A DNA stretch of 64,000 nucleotides from Cercis canadensis (taxonomy: Eukaryota > Streptophyta > Magnoliopsida > Fabales > Fabaceae). The stretch is taken from NCBI GenBank assembly GCA_003255065.1, contig QAOA01005573.1, positions 1-64,000 of the forward strand. The letters are read 5' to 3'. Below the pieces are notes generated by a model that saw nothing but the letters and a program-made list of their open reading frames with translations, had not been told where the DNA came from and searched no databases. The translations under genes were made by a program, and so were the position numbers. This document shows positions 1 to 13,026 of this stretch, piece by piece (within the stretch, counting starts at the first letter, position 1; the number at the start of each line of letters is the position of its first letter).

Positions 1-1196
1 GTCTACAACTTTCTTTCAGGGCTCCAAAGCTAATTCGGACGTTCAAAAGGTCATATGCAGCCTGGAAAGCAGAGAAGACATGCTGTCGCAGGATCCTGAC
101 CTACATGCAGTATTTGGGTCATAACCTGAGTTGTAGATGTCATATTGACCTGAAACTGGTACCATTGGAAAGCTAACAGACATAGCTTCAATTGATATGA
201 AGACTGGTTCACCATATTTTATGTGGAAGATGGTCTTATTTGCTGTGCAAGTTAGCTGACGGTTCCAGACACCTTCTGCCACTTAAATGGGCCTAACTTC
301 CTCATGACAAGTCCAAATGGGCCCAAACCAAAGCCCAATTGAAGCTAAGGCCCATGGGAACAAGTGTGCCCTAAGGGCAATTTAGGTGTGCATGTAAAAT
401 TGGAGGTCTATATCAGAAGAAGGAGGCAGCCGAAATTGAGAACCTCCTCATTAGATATTTTAGACAAATTTTTGTGCTTTCCTTAGTTCTTAAGTTTTCT
501 TTAGATATTTTGTAAGAACTTCAGCTCCTCTTGTTCATGGAGGGCTAATCCAACATATCAATCCAGGTTTTGCCATTCTGATTATTGGTTTTGAGATTAT
601 GAGTTGTTGTTCTTCATTTTAGTTGTTAATCAAAGTTCTTTCAATCCTCTGGACTATTCTGTTTGAATTGCTTAATTCGAATTTGGATCTTCATGTGTGA
701 TTGCTTAATTGCATGTGATTAAAGAGGATTGTATGGTTGATTAATGTTTCTGAGCTTTTGAATGGATTAATCACCTTGGCTGGATCATGGACTTAGGTAA
801 AACTAGACTTGAATGTTTGCTTAATTCATTTAGTCTTAGTTGAATCCGAATTCTGGTTGCTTAACCAGTGGAATCCATAGAACATTGAGAGGCTTCTTGA
901 TATGTTTTAAAGGCCAAGAACATGGTTAATAATTGAATGGATCATTAGAAATCAAGGATGAACTTAAATCAGAATTAGTAAAGACTTGGATTGGTTGTTT
1001 TCCTTTAGGTTACCACTGATAATTAATTTTCGTTAATCACTTAAACCAAACTCAACCCCCTCTGTTTACATGCTTTTCAATATGATTCACTACATAGAAC
1101 AATCCTTAGGTTCGACTTAGGGCTGTCCTATGCTGCAAAAAGCTAGGTAACCGACCTTAAAACTTAATTAATTTGAGGAGCCTCGGCAGCTCATCA
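1..1196 (+). mobile_element. LTR of a plant LTR retrotransposon, truncated by the window edge
   Basis: This is the reverse complement of 23868-25063: paired positions add up to 25064 at both ends and in the middle (43-282 pairs with 24782-25021). The inner end reads ...GGCAGCTCATCA and abuts satellite at 1197, which matches the TG...CA terminus of the complete copy. About 231 bp of the LTR must lie left of position 1. Orientation is inferred, not proven: on the + strand TGGGCC/GGCCCA motifs (288-354) precede a TATA-like string (409-413), and a long T-rich leader-like region follows. Whether this is another solo LTR or the end of a complete element extending left cannot be decided here. The family is probably Ty3/gypsy-like by general appearance, a weak call because no gag, protease or polymerase sequence is present. 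Confidence 0.85.
288..413 (+). promoter_or_regulatory. possible LTR promoter region (TGGGCC cluster and TATA-like site)
   Basis: TGGGCC occurs at 288-293, TGGGCCC at 318-324 and GGCCCA at 349-354, with a TATAT string at 409-413. TGGGCY motifs are known plant promoter elements, and their spacing upstream of a TATA-like site would suit an LTR promoter. In the second LTR copy the TATA-like string is changed (GGTCTATACC on the equivalent strand). The site is weak and was placed by motif only. Confidence 0.25.
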
Positions 1197-4100
1197 TCAT
1201 TGTATTTGGCCCGGGACCCTGTTTCGGTTCGTCCCTATATCTGACTCAGATATTTTTCTTGGGTTTCACTGTATTTGGGAAGGGACTGTTTTCTAGTAGG
1301 TCATCGTTTCTGGCCCGGGACCCTGTTTCGGTTCGTCCCTGTATCTAACTCGGATATTTTTCTTGGGTTTCACTGTATTTGCGAAGGGACTGTTTTCTCG
1401 TGGGTCATTGTATCTGGCTCGGGAACATATTTCGGTTCGTCCCTGTATTTGACTCGGATATTTTTCTTGGGTTTCACAGTATTTGAGATGGGACTGTTTG
1501 CTGAGGATTCATTGTAGTTGGGCCAGGACCCTGGGTCGGTTCGTCCCTGTATCTGACTCGGATATTTTTCTTTGGTTTCACTGTATTTGAGAAGGGAATG
1601 TTTGCTGGTGAGTCATTGTAACTGGCCAGGTCCTCTGTGTTGGTTCGTCCCTGCATTTCACTCGCATTTTTTTCTGAGGTTTTACTGTATTTGCGAAGGG
1701 TCTGTTTGCTGGTGGGTCATTGTAGCTGGCCCGGGACCCTGTGTCGGTTCGACCCTGTATCTGACTCGGATATTTCTCTTGGGTTTTATTGTTTTTGAGA
1801 AGGAACAGTTTGCTGGTGTGACATTGTATCTGGCCCGGGATCCTGTTTTGGTTCGTCCCTGTATCTGACTCTGATTTTTTTCTTGGGTTTCACTCTATCT
1901 GGGAATCGTCTGTTTCCTGGTGGATCAATGTTTCTGGCCCGTGACCCTGTTTCGGTTCTTCTCTGTATCTGGTTCAGAATTTTTTCTTATGTTTCACTGT
2001 ATTTAGGAAGGATCTATTTCCTGGTGGATCAATGTTTCTGGCCCGTGACCCTGTTTCGGTTCGTCTCTATATCTGGTTCAGAATTTTTTCTTATGTTTCA
2101 CTGTATTTAGGAAGGATCTATTTCCTGGAAGGTCATTGTTTCTGGCCCGGGACCGTGTTTCGGTTCGTCCCTGTATCTGACTCTGATATTTTTCTGGGGT
2201 TTCACTATATTTGGGAACGGACTGTTGTTTGGCGTGTCATTGTATTTGGCCCGGGACCCTATTTCGATTCGTCCCTGTATCTGACATGGATATTTTTCTT
2301 GAGTTTCACTGTATTTGGGAAGGGACTGTTTGCTGGTGGGTCACTGTATCTGGCCCGGGTCCCTGTTTCGGTTCGTCCCTGTATCTGAGTCAGATTTTTT
2401 TCTTGGGTTTCACTGTATCTGGGAAGGGTCTGTTTCCTGGTGGATCAATGTTTCTGCATCAATTTTTCTTAGGTTTCCCTTTATTTGGGAAGGATCTAAT
2501 TCCTGGTAGGGCATTGTTTCTGGCCCGGGACCCTCATTTGGTTCGTCCCTATATCTGAGTCGGATATTTTTCTTGGGTTTCATTGTATTTGGGAAGGGAC
2601 TGTTTTCTGGTAGGTCATTATTTCTGGTACGAGACCCTTTTTCATTCGTCTCTGTATCTGACTCGGATATTTTTCTTGGGTTTCACTGTATTTATGTATG
2701 GTTTGTTTCATGGTTGGTCAATGTATCTGATCCGAGACCCTGTTTCGGTTCGTCCCTGTATCTGAGTCAGATTTTTTTCTTGGGTTTCACTTTATCTGGG
2801 AAGGGTCTCTTTCCTGGTGGATCAATGTTTCTGGCCCGGGACCCTGTGTCGGTTCGTCCCTGTATCTGACACAGATATTTTTCTTGGGTTTAATTGTATT
2901 TGAGAAGGAACTGTTTGCTAGTGGGTCATTGTATCTGGCCCGGATCCGTGTTTCGGTTCGTCCCTGTATCTGACTCAGATTTTTTCTCTTGGGTTTCACT
3001 GTATCTGGGAAGGGTTTGTTTTCTGGTGAAAGAATGTTTCTGGCCTGGGATCCGGTTTCGGTTCGTCTCTGTATCTGGTTCATATTTTTTTCTTAGGTTT
3101 CACTGTATTTGGGAAGGATCTTTTTCCTGGTAGGTCATTGTTTCTGGCCCGGGACCCTCCTTCGGTTCTTCCCTGTATCTGAGTCGGATATTTTTCTTGG
3201 GTTTCATTGTATTTGAGAAGGAACTGTTTGCTGTAGGACATTCTATCTGGCCCGGGACGCTATTTCGGTTCGTCCCTGCATCTGACTCGGATTTTTTTCT
3301 TGCGTTTCACTGTATTTGAAAAGGAACTGTTTGCTGTGGGACATTGTATCTGGGCCGGGACCATGTTTCGGTTCGTCCCTGTATCTGACACGGATTTTTT
3401 TCTTGGGTTTCACTATATTTGGGAAGGGATTGTTTTCTGGTGAGTCATTGTATTTGTTCCGGGACCATGTTTCGGTTCGTCCCTGTATCTGTCTCAGATA
3501 TTTTTCTTGAGTTTCACTATATTTGGGAAGGCACTTTTTTCTGGTAGGTCATTGTTTCTGGCCCGGGACCCTGTTTTGGTTCGTCCCTGTATCTAACTCG
3601 GATATTTTTCTTGGGTTTCACTGTATTTGAGAAGGAACTGTTTGCTGTGGGACATTGTTTCTGGCCCGAGACCCTGTTTCGGTTCGTCCCTGTATCTAAC
3701 TCGGATAATTTTCCTGGGTTTCACTGTATTTGAGAAGGAACTGTTTGCTATGGGACATTGTATCTGGCCCGGGACCCTGTATTGGTTCGTCCTTGTATCT
3801 GACTCGGATTGTTTTCTTAGGTTTCACTATATTTGGGAAGGGACTGTTTTCAGGTGGGTCATTGTATTTGGCCCGGGACCCTTTTCCGGTTCATCCCTGT
3901 ATCTGACTCAGATATTTTACTTGGGTTTCACTGTATTTGGGAAGGGACTGTTTTCTAGTAGGTCATTGTTTCTGGCCCGGGACCCTGTTTCGGTTCGTTC
4001 CTGTATCTAACTCGGATATTTTTCTTGGGTTTCACTATATTAGCGAAGGTATTGTTTTCTGTTGGGTCTTTGTATCTGGCCCGAGAACATATTTCGGTTC

Positions 4101-4799
4101 GTCCCAGTATTTGACTCGTTTCGTGGGTTTCACAGTATTTGAGATGGGACTGTTTGCTGGTGGTTCATTGTAGCTGGCCCGGGACCTTGTGTCGGTTCGT
4201 CCCTGTATCTGACTCGGATATTTTTGTTTGGTTTCATTGTATTTGAGAAGGGACTGTTTGCTGGTGGGTCATTGTAACTGGCCCGGGACCCTGTGTTGGT
4301 TCGTGCCTGTATTTGACTCTGATATTGTTCTTGGGTTTTACTTTTTTTGCGAAGGGTCTTTTTGCTGGTTGGTCATTGTAGCTGGCCCGGGACCCTGTGT
4401 CGATTTGTCCCTGTATCTGACGCGGATATTTTTCTTGGGTTTCATTGTATTTGAGAAGGAACAGTTTGCTGGTGTGACATTGTGTTTGGCCCGAGATCCT
4501 GTTTTGGTTCGTCCCTGTATCTGACTCTGATTTTTTTCTTGGGTTTCACTGTATCTGGGAATGGTCTGTTTCCTGGTGGATCAATGTTTCTGGCCCGTGA
4601 CCCTGTTTCGGTTCGTCTCTGTATCTGGTTCAGATTTTTTTTTAAGTTTCACTGTATTTGGGAAGGATCTTTTTCCTGGAAGGTCATTGTTTCTGGCCTG
4701 GGACCCTCCTTCGGTTCATCCCTGTATCTGAGTCGGATATTTTTCTTGGGTTTCACTGTATTTGAGAAGGAACTGTTTGCTGTGGGACATTGTTTCTTA

Positions 4800-5470
4800 C
4801 CCGGGACCCTGTTTCGGTTTGTCCCTGTATCTAACTCGGATAGTTTTCCTGGGTTTCACTGTATTTGAGAAGGAACTGTTTGCTGTGGGACATTGTACCT
4901 GGCCCGGGACCCTGTTTCGGTTCGTCCTTGTATATGACTCAGATTTTTTTCTTAGGTTTCAATATATTTGGGAAGGGACTGTTTTCTGGTGGGTTATTGT
5001 ATTTGGCCCGGGACCCTTTTTCGGTTCGTCCCTGTATCTGACTCGGATATTTTTCTTGGGTTTCACTGTATTTGGGAAGGGACTGTTTTCTGGTAGGTCA
5101 TTGTTATTGCCCGGGACCCTGTTTCGGTTAGTCGCCGTATCTAACACGGATATTTTTCTTGGGTTTCACTGTATTTGAGAAGGAACTGTTTGCAGGTGGG
5201 TCACTGTATCTGGCCTGGGTCCCTGTTTCGGTTCGACCTTGTATCCGACTCGGATTTTTTTTCATTGGTTTCACTGTATCTGGGAAGGGTTTGTTTCCTG
5301 GTGGATCAATGTTTCTGGCCCGGGACCCTGTTTCGGTTCTTCTCTGTATCTGGTTCAGAATTTTTCTTAGGTTTCCCTTTATTTGGGAGGGATCTATTTC
5401 TTGGTAGGGCAATATTTCTGGCCTGGGACCCTCCTTCGGTTCGTCCCTGTATCTGAGTCGGATATTTTTC
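4800..5470 (+). repeat. block copy, matches 8630-9300
   Basis: The same series of monomer variants appears at a shift of about 3,830 bp. Shared private markers include GATAGTTTTCC, a GGGTTATTGTATTTGG monomer, the TTTCGGTTAGTCGCCG monomer and a TTTGCAGGTGGGTCACTG monomer. Bounds are approximate. Confidence 0.75.
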
Positions 5471-5779
5471 TTAAGTTTCACTGTATTTGAGAAGGAACTG
5501 TTTTCTGTGGGACATTGTACCTGGCAAGGGACCCTATTTCGGTTCGTCCCTGTATCTGACTTGGATATTTTTCTTGGGTGTCACTATATTTGGGAAGGGA
5601 TTGTTTTCTGGTGGGTCATTGTATTTGTTCCGGGAACATGTTTCCATTCGTCCCTGTATCTGACTCAGATATTATTCTTAGGTTTCACTGTATTTGGGAA
5701 GGGACTGTTTTCTGGTAGGTCATTGTTTCTGGCCCGGGGACCCTGTTTCGGTTCGTCCATGTATCTAACTCGAATATTT

Positions 5780-7775
5780 TTCTTGGGTTTCACTGTATTT
5801 GAGAAGGAACTGTTTGCTGTGGGACATTGTATCTGGCCCAGGACCCTGTTTCGGTTCGTCCCTGTATCTGACTCGACTTTTTTCTTGGGTTTCATTATAG
5901 TTGGGAAGTGATTGTTTTCTGAGGAGTCATTGTATTTCTCCCGGGAGCATGTTTCGGGTCGTCCCTGTATCTGACTCAGATATTTTTCTTGGGTTTCACC
6001 ATATTTGGGAGGGGACTGTTTTCTGGTAGGTCATTGTTTCTGGCCCGGGACCCTGTTTTTGTTCGTCCCTGTATCTAACTCGAATATTTTTCTTGGGTTT
6101 CACTGCATTTGAGATGGAACTGTTTGCTGTGGGACATTGTTTCTGGCCCGGGACCCTATTTCGGTTTTTCCCTGTATCTAACTCGGATAGTTTTCCTGGG
6201 TTTCACTGTATTTGAGAAGGAACTGTTTGCTGTGGGACATTGTACTTGGCCCGGGACCCTGTTTCGGTTCGTCCTTGTATGAGTAGGATTTTTTTCTTAG
6301 GTTTCACTATATTTGGGAAGGGACTATTTTCTGGTGGGTCATTGTTTCTGGCCCGGCAACCTGTTTCGGTTCTTCCCTGTATCTAACACGGATATTTTTC
6401 TTGGGTTTCACTGTATTTGAGAAGGGACTGTTTGCTGGTGGGTCACTGTATCTGGCGCGGGTCCCTGTTTCGGTTCGTCCCTGTATCTGACTCGAAATTT
6501 TTTTCTTTGGTTTCACTGTATTTGGGAAGGGTCTGTTTCCTGTTGGATCAATGTTTCTGGCCCGGGACCCTGTTTCGGTTCGTCTCTGTATCTGTATCAG
6601 AATTTTTCTTAGGTTTCCCTTTATTTGGGAAGGATCTATTTCTTGGTAGGGCATTGTTTCTTGCCCGGGACCCTCCTTCGATTCGTCCCTGTATCTGAGT
6701 CGGATATTTTTCTTGGGTTTCAATGTATTTGGGAAGGGGCTATTTTCTGGAAGGTCATTATTTCTGGCACGAGACCCTTTTTCATTCGTCTCTGTATCTG
6801 AATTGGATATTTTCTTGGGTTTCACTGTATTTATGTATGGTTTGTTTCATGATTGGTCAATGTATCTGACCCGAGACCCTGTTTCGGTTCGTCTCTGTAT
6901 CTGACTCGGATATTTTTCTTGGGTTTCACTGTATTTGCGAACGGACGGTTTGCTGGTGGATCATTGTAGCTGGCCCGGGACCCTGTGTCGGTTCGTCCCT
7001 GTATCTGACACGGATATTTTTCTTTGGTTTAACTTTATTTAAGAAGGAACTGTTTGCTGGTGCGTCATTGTATCTGGCCCGGAACCCTGTTTCGGTTCGT
7101 CCCTGTATCTGACTCAGATTTTTTTCATAGGTTTCACTGTATCTTTGAAGAGTTTTTTTGCTGGTGAAAGAATGTTTCTGGCCTGGGATCCGGTTTCGGT
7201 TTGTGTCTATATCTGGTTCAGATTTTTTTTTAGGTTTCATTGTATTTGGGAAGGATCTTTTTCCTGATAGGTCATTGGTTCTGGCCCGGGACCCTCCTTC
7301 AGTTCGTCCCTGTATCTGAGTCGGATATTTTTCTTGGGTTTCACTGTATTTGAGAAGGAACTGTTTACTGTGAGACATTGTATCTGGCCCGGGACCCTGT
7401 TTCGGTTCGTCCATGTATCTGACTCGGATTTTTTCTTGGGTTTTACTATATTTGAGAAGTGATTGTTTTCTGGTGAGTCATTGTATTTATCCCGGGACTA
7501 TGTTTCGGTTCGTCCCTGTATCTGACTCAGATATTTTTCTTGGGTTTCATTGTATTTGGGAAGGGACTGTTTTCTGATAGGTCATTGTTTCTGGCCCGGG
7601 ACCCTGTTTCGGTTCGTCCCTGTATCTAACTCGAATATTTTTCTTGGGTTTCACTGTATTTGAGAATGAACTGTTTGCTGGGGGACATTGTTTCTGGCCC
7701 GGGACCCTGTTTCGGTTCGTCCCTGTATCTAACTCGGATAATTTTCCTGGGTTTCACTGTATTTGAGAAGGAACT
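5780..7775 (+). repeat. block copy, matches 14713-17123
   Basis: The first part (about 5780-6940) matches 14713-15873 at a shift of 8,933 bp. The second part (about 6926-7775) matches 16274-17123 at a shift of 9,348 bp. The 415-bp difference is four extra monomers in the downstream copy. Private markers include CATTATAGTTGGGAAGTG, CGTCCTTGTATGAGTAGG and a CTTTATTTAAGAAGG monomer. Confidence 0.8.
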
Positions 7776-8470
7776 GTTTCCTGTGGGACATTGTACCTGG
7801 CCCAGGACCCTGTTTCGGTTCGTCCCTGTATCTGAGTCGGATATTTTTCTTAGGTTTCACTGTATTTGAGAAGGAACTGTTTGCTGTGGGACATTGTACC
7901 TGGCAAGGGACCCTATTTCGGTTTCTCCCTGTATCTGACTTGGATATTTTTCTTGGGTGTCACTATATTTGGGAAGGGATTGTTTTCTGGTGGGTCATTG
8001 TATTTGTTCCGGGACCATGTTTCGGTTCGTCACTGTATCTGACTCAGATATTATTCTTGGGTTTCACTGTATTTGGGAAGGGACTGTTTTCTGGTAGGTC
8101 ATTGTTTCTGGCCCGGGACCCTATTTCGGTTCGTCCCTGTATCTAACACGGATATTTTTCTTGAGTTTCACTCTATTTGAGAAGGGACTATTTTCTGGTG
8201 GGTCACTGTATCTGGCCCGGGTCCCTGTTTCGGTTCGTCCCTGTATCTGACTCGGATTTTTTTCTTGGGTTTCACTGTATCTGGGAAGGGTCGGTTTCCT
8301 GGTGGATCAATGTTTCTAGCCCGGGACCCTGTTTCGATTTGTCTCTATATCTGGTTTAGAATTTTTCTTCGATTTCACTGTATTTGGGAAGGATCTATTT
8401 CCTGGTAGGGCATTGTTTCTAGCCCGGGACCCTCCTTCGGTTCGTCCCTGTATCTGAGTCGAATATTTTT
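7600..8470 (+). repeat. block copy, matches 10914-11784
   Basis: About eight monomers recur at a shift of 3,314 bp. They share the GGCAAGGGACCCTATTTCGG, TGGGTGTCACTATATTTGG and CAGATATTATTCTTGGG variants in the same order. Similarity is lost after about 8470 and 11784. Confidence 0.8.
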
Positions 8471-8629
8471 CTTGGGTTTCAGTGTATTTGCGAAGGGACG
8501 GTTTGCTGGTAGGTCATTGTAGCTGGCCCGGGACCCTGTGTCGGTTCGTCCTTGTATCTGACTCAGATTTTTTTCTTGGGTTTCACTGTATTTGAGAAGG
8601 GACTGTTTCTGTGGGACATGGTTTCTAGC

Positions 8630-9300
8630 CCGGGACCCTGTTTTGGTTTGTCCCTGTATCTAACTCGGATAGTTTTCCTGGGTTTCACTGTATTTGAGAA
8701 GGAACTGTTTGCTGTGGGACATTGTACCTAGCCCGGGACACTGTTTCGGTTCGTCCTTGTATTTGACTCAGATTTTTTTCTTAGATTTCAATATATTTGG
8801 GAAGGGACTGTTTTCTGGTGGGTTATTGTATTTGGCCCGGGACCCTTTTTCGGTTCGTCCCTGTATCTGACACGGATATTTTTCTTGGGTTTCACTGTAT
8901 TGGGGTAGGGACTGTTTTCTGGTAGGTCATTGTTTCTGTCCTGGGACCCTGTTTCGGTTAGTCGCCGTATCTAACACGGATATTTTTCTTGGGTTTCACT
9001 GTATTTGAGAAGGAACTGTTTGCAGGTGGGTCACTGTATCTGGCCCGGGTCCCTATTTCGGTTCATCCTTGTATCTGAATCGGATTTTTTTTCATTGGTT
9101 TCACTGTATCTGGGAAGGGTTTGTTTCCTGGTGGATCAATGTTTCTGGCCTGGGACCCTGTTTCGGTTCTTCTCTGTATCTGGTTCAGAATTTTTCTTAG
9201 GTTTCCCTTTATTTGGGAAGGATCTATTTCTTGGTAGGGCAATATTTCTGCCCCGGGACCCTCTTTCGGTTCGTCCCTGTATCTGAGTCGGATATTTTTC
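8630..9300 (+). repeat. block copy, matches 4800-5470
   Basis: This is the downstream partner of 4800-5470 (shift about 3,830 bp). It carries the same order of variants with scattered substitutions. Confidence 0.75.
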
Positions 9301-9558
9301 TTGGGTTTCACTGTATTTGGGAAGGGGCTGTTTTCTGGAAGGTCATTATATTCGGCACGAGACCCTTTTTCATTCGTCTCTGTATCTGACTTGGATATTT
9401 TTCTTGGGTTTCACTGTATTTATGTATGGTTTGTTTCTTGGTTGGTAAATGTATCTGACCCGAGACCCTGTTTCGGTTCGTCTCTGTATCTGACTCGGAT
9501 ATTTTTCTTGGGTTTCACTGTATTTGCGAAGGGACGGTTTGCTGGCAGGTCATTGTAG
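9160..9558 (+). repeat. block copy, matches 9780-10178
   Basis: The run TCTCTGTATCTGGTTCAG, CTTAGGTTTCCCTTTATTTG, GGCACGAGACCC and TATTTATGTATGG recurs at a shift of 620 bp, six monomers downstream. Confidence 0.75.
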
Positions 9559-9779
9559 CTGGCCCGGGACCCTGTGTCGGTTCGTCCCTGTATCTGACTC
9601 AGATTTTTTTCTTGGGTTTCACTGTATTTGAGAAGGGACTGTTTGCTGTGGGACATTGTTTCTAGCCCAGGACCCTGTTTCGGTTTGTCCCTGTATCTAA
9701 CTCGGATAGTTTTCCTAGGTTTGACTGTATTTGAGAAGGAACTGTTTGCTGTGAGACATTGTACCTGGCCCGGGACCCT

Positions 9780-10178
9780 GTTTCGGTTCTTCTCTGTATC
9801 TGGTTCAGAATTTTTCTTAGGTTTCCCTTTATTTGGGAAGGATCTATTTCCTGGTAGGGCATTATTTCTGGCCCGGGACCCTCCTTCGGTTCGTCCCTGT
9901 ATCTGAGTCGGATATTTTTCTTGTGTTTCACTGTATTTAGGAAGGGGCTGTTTTCTGGAAGGTCATTATATCTGGCACGAGACCCTTTTTCATTCGTCTC
10001 TGTATCTGACTTGGATATTTTTCTTGGGTTTCACTGTATTTATGTATGGTTTGTTTCTTGGTTGGTCAATGTATCTGACCCGAGACCCTGTTTCGGTTCG
10101 TCTCTGTATCTGACTTGGATATTTTTCTTGGATTTCACTGTATTTGAGAAGGGACGGTTTGCTGGTGGGTCATTGTAG
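9780..10178 (+). repeat. block copy, matches 9160-9558
   Basis: This is the downstream partner of the 620-bp shifted block. It shows the same variant order with a few substitutions. Confidence 0.75.
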
Positions 10179-10913
10179 CTGGCCCGGGACCCTGTGTTGG
10201 TTCGTCCCTGTATCTGACACGGATATTTTTCTTGGTTTTCACTGTATTTGGGAAGGGACTGTTTTCTGGTGGGTCAATGTATCTGGCCTGGGTCCCTGTT
10301 TTGGTTCGTCCCTGTATCTGACTCGGATTTTTTTCTTGGGATTCACTGTATCTGGGAAGGGTCTGTTTCCTGGTGGATCAATGTTTCTGGCCCGGGACCC
10401 TGTTTCGGTTCTTCTCTGTATCTGGTTCGGATAATTTTCCTGGGTTTCATTGTATTTGAAAAGGAACTGTTTGCTGTGGGACAATGTATCTGGCTCGGGA
10501 CCTTGTTTCGGTTCGTCCTTGTATTTGACTCGGATTTTTTTCTTAGGTTTCACTATATTTGGGAAGAGACTGTTTTCTGGTGGGTCATTGTATTTGGCCC
10601 GGTACCCTGTTTCGGTTCGTCCCTGTATCTGAGTCGGATATTTTTCTTAGGTTTCACTGTATTTGAGAAGGAACTGTTTGCTGTGGGACATTGTACCTGG
10701 CAAGGGACCCTATTTCGGTTCGTCCCTGTATCTGACTTGGATATTTTTCTTGGGTGTCACTATATTTGGGAAGGGATTGTTTTCTGGTGGGTCATTGTAT
10801 TTGTTCCGGGAACATGTTTCCATTCGTCCCTGTATCTGACTCAGATATTATTCTTGGGTTTCACTGTATTTGGGAAGGGACTGTTTTCTGGTAGGTCATT
10901 GTTTCTGTCCCAG

Positions 10914-11784
10914 GACCCTGTTTGGGTTCGTCCATGTATCTCACTCGAATATTTTTCTTGGGTTTCACTGTATTTGAGAAGGAACTGTTTGCTGTGGGAC
11001 ATTGTTTCTGGCCCGGGACCCTGTTTCGGTTCGTCCTTGTATCTAACTCGGATAATTTTCCTGGGTTTCACAGTATTTGAGAAGGAACTATTTCCTGTGG
11101 GACATTGTACCTGGACCAGGACCCTGTTTCGGTTCGTCCCTGTATCTGAGTCGGATATTTTTCTTAGTTTTCACTGTATTTGAGAAGGAACTGTTTGCGG
11201 TGGGACATTGTACCTGGCAAGGGACCCTATTTCGGTTCGTCCCTGTATCTGACTTGGATACTTTTCTTGGGTGTCACTATATTTGGGAAGGGATTGTTTT
11301 CTGGTGGGTCATTGTATTTGTTCCGGGACCATGTTTCGGTTCGTCACTGTATCTGACTCAGATATTATTCTTGGGTTTCACTGTATTTGGGAAGGGACTG
11401 TTTTCTGGTAGGTCATTATTTCTGGCCCGGGACCCTATTTCGGTTCGTCCCTGTATCTAACACGGATATTTTTCTTGAGTTTCACTCTATTTGAGAAGGG
11501 ACTATTTGCTGGTGGGTCACTGTATCTGGCCCGGGTCCCTGTTTCGGTTCGTCCCTGTATCTGACTCGGATTTTTTTCTTGGGTTTCACTGTATCTGGGA
11601 AGGGTCTATTTCCTGGTGGATCAATGTTTCTGGCCCGGGACCCTGTTTCGATTCGTCTCTATATCTGGTTTAGAATTTTTCTTAGGTTTCACTGTATTTG
11701 GGAAGGATCTATTTCCTGGTAAGGCATTGTTTCTGGCCCGGGACCCTCCTTCGGTTCGTCCCTGTATCTGAGTCGGATATTTTT
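10914..11784 (+). repeat. block copy, matches 7600-8470
   Basis: This is the downstream partner at a shift of 3,314 bp. Its right part belongs also to the block repeated at 13027-14072. Confidence 0.8.
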
Positions 11785-12385
11785 CTTGGGTTTCACTGCA
11801 TTTGGGAAGGGACTGTTTTCTGGTAGGTCATTATTTCTGGCACGAGACCCTTTTTCATTCGTCTTTATATCTGACTTGGATATTTTTCTTGGGTTTCACT
11901 GTATTTATGTATGGTTTGTTTCATGGTTGGTCAATGTATCTGACCCGAGACCCTGTTTCGGTTCGGCTCTGTATCTGACTCAAATATTTTTCTTGGGTTT
12001 CACTGTATTTGCGAAGGGACGGTTTGCTGGTAGGTCATTGTAGCTGGCCCGGGACCTTGTGTCGGTTCGTCCCTGTATCTGACTCAGATTTTTTTCTTGG
12101 GTTTCACTGTATTTGAGAAGGGACTGTTTGCTGTGGCACATTGTTTCTAGCCCAGGACCCTGTTTCGGTTTGTCCCTGTATCTAACTCGAATAGTTTTCC
12201 TAGGTTTGACTGTATTTGAGAAGGAACTGTTTGCTGTGACACATTGTACCTGGCCCGGGACCCTGTTTCGGTTCGTCCTTGTATCTGACTCGGATTTTTT
12301 TCTTAGGTTTCACTATATTTGGAAAGGGAGTGTTTTCTGGTCGGTCATTGTATTTGGCCCGGGACCCTGTTTCAGTTCGTCCCTG
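11370..12385 (+). repeat. block copy, matches 13027-14072
   Basis: The copies match at a shift of 1,657 bp before 13250 and 1,687 bp after it. The change of 30 bp is exactly the internal duplication at 13221-13280. Monomer order and several private variants are shared, including CTCTATTTGAGAAGGGAC and GGCACGAGACCC followed by TATTTATGTATGG. Confidence 0.8.
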
Positions 12386-13026
12386 TATCTAAGTCGGATA
12401 TTTTTCTTAGGTTTCACTGTATTTTAGAAGGAACTATTTGCTGTGGGACATTGTACCTGGCAAGGGACCCTATTTCGGTTCGTCCCTGTATCTGACTTGG
12501 ATATTTTTCTTGGGTGTCACTATATTTGGGAAGGGATTGTTTTCTGGTGGGTCATTGTATTTGTTCCGGGACCATGTTTCGGTTCGTCACTGTTTCTGAC
12601 TCAGATATTATTCTTGGGTTTCACTGTATTTGGGAAGGGATTGTTTTCTGGTAGGTCATTGTTTCTGGCCCGGGACCCTATTTGGGTTCGTCCAAGTATC
12701 TAACTCGGATATTTTTCTTGGGTTTCACAGTATTTGAGAAGGAACTGTTTGCTGTGGGACATTGTTTCAGGCCCGGGACCCTGTTTCGGTTCGTCATTGT
12801 ATCTAACTCGGATAATTTTCCTGGGTTTCACAGTATTTGAGAAGGAACTGTTTGTTGTGGGACATTGTACTTGTCCCAGGACCCTGTTTCGGGACGTCCC
12901 TGTATCTGACTCGGATTTTTTTCTTAGGTTTCACTATATTTGGGAAGGGACTGTTTTCTGGTGGGTTATTGTATTTGGCCCGGGACCCTGTTTCGGTTTG
13001 TCCCTTTATCTGACTCAGATATTTTT

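Noticed and set aside
43..282. 79-codon open frame present in both LTR copies (also 24782-25021)
   Set aside because: It is shared only because the two LTRs are copies of each other. It lies in the upstream part of an LTR, lacks any domain I recognise, and has amino-acid changes without other support.
6307..6825. 172-codon open frame on the minus strand, with a near-identical one at 15240-15758
   Set aside because: Its conservation is explained by the 8,933-bp block copy of the satellite. Neighbouring monomers show the same lysine- and arginine-rich translation without any gene structure.
10248..11183. 311-codon open frame on the + strand
   Set aside because: It lies wholly inside satellite monomers. 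The peptide is a rotation of the three frame translations of the same 104-bp unit, and equivalent frames start and stop wherever a monomer carries a chance stop.
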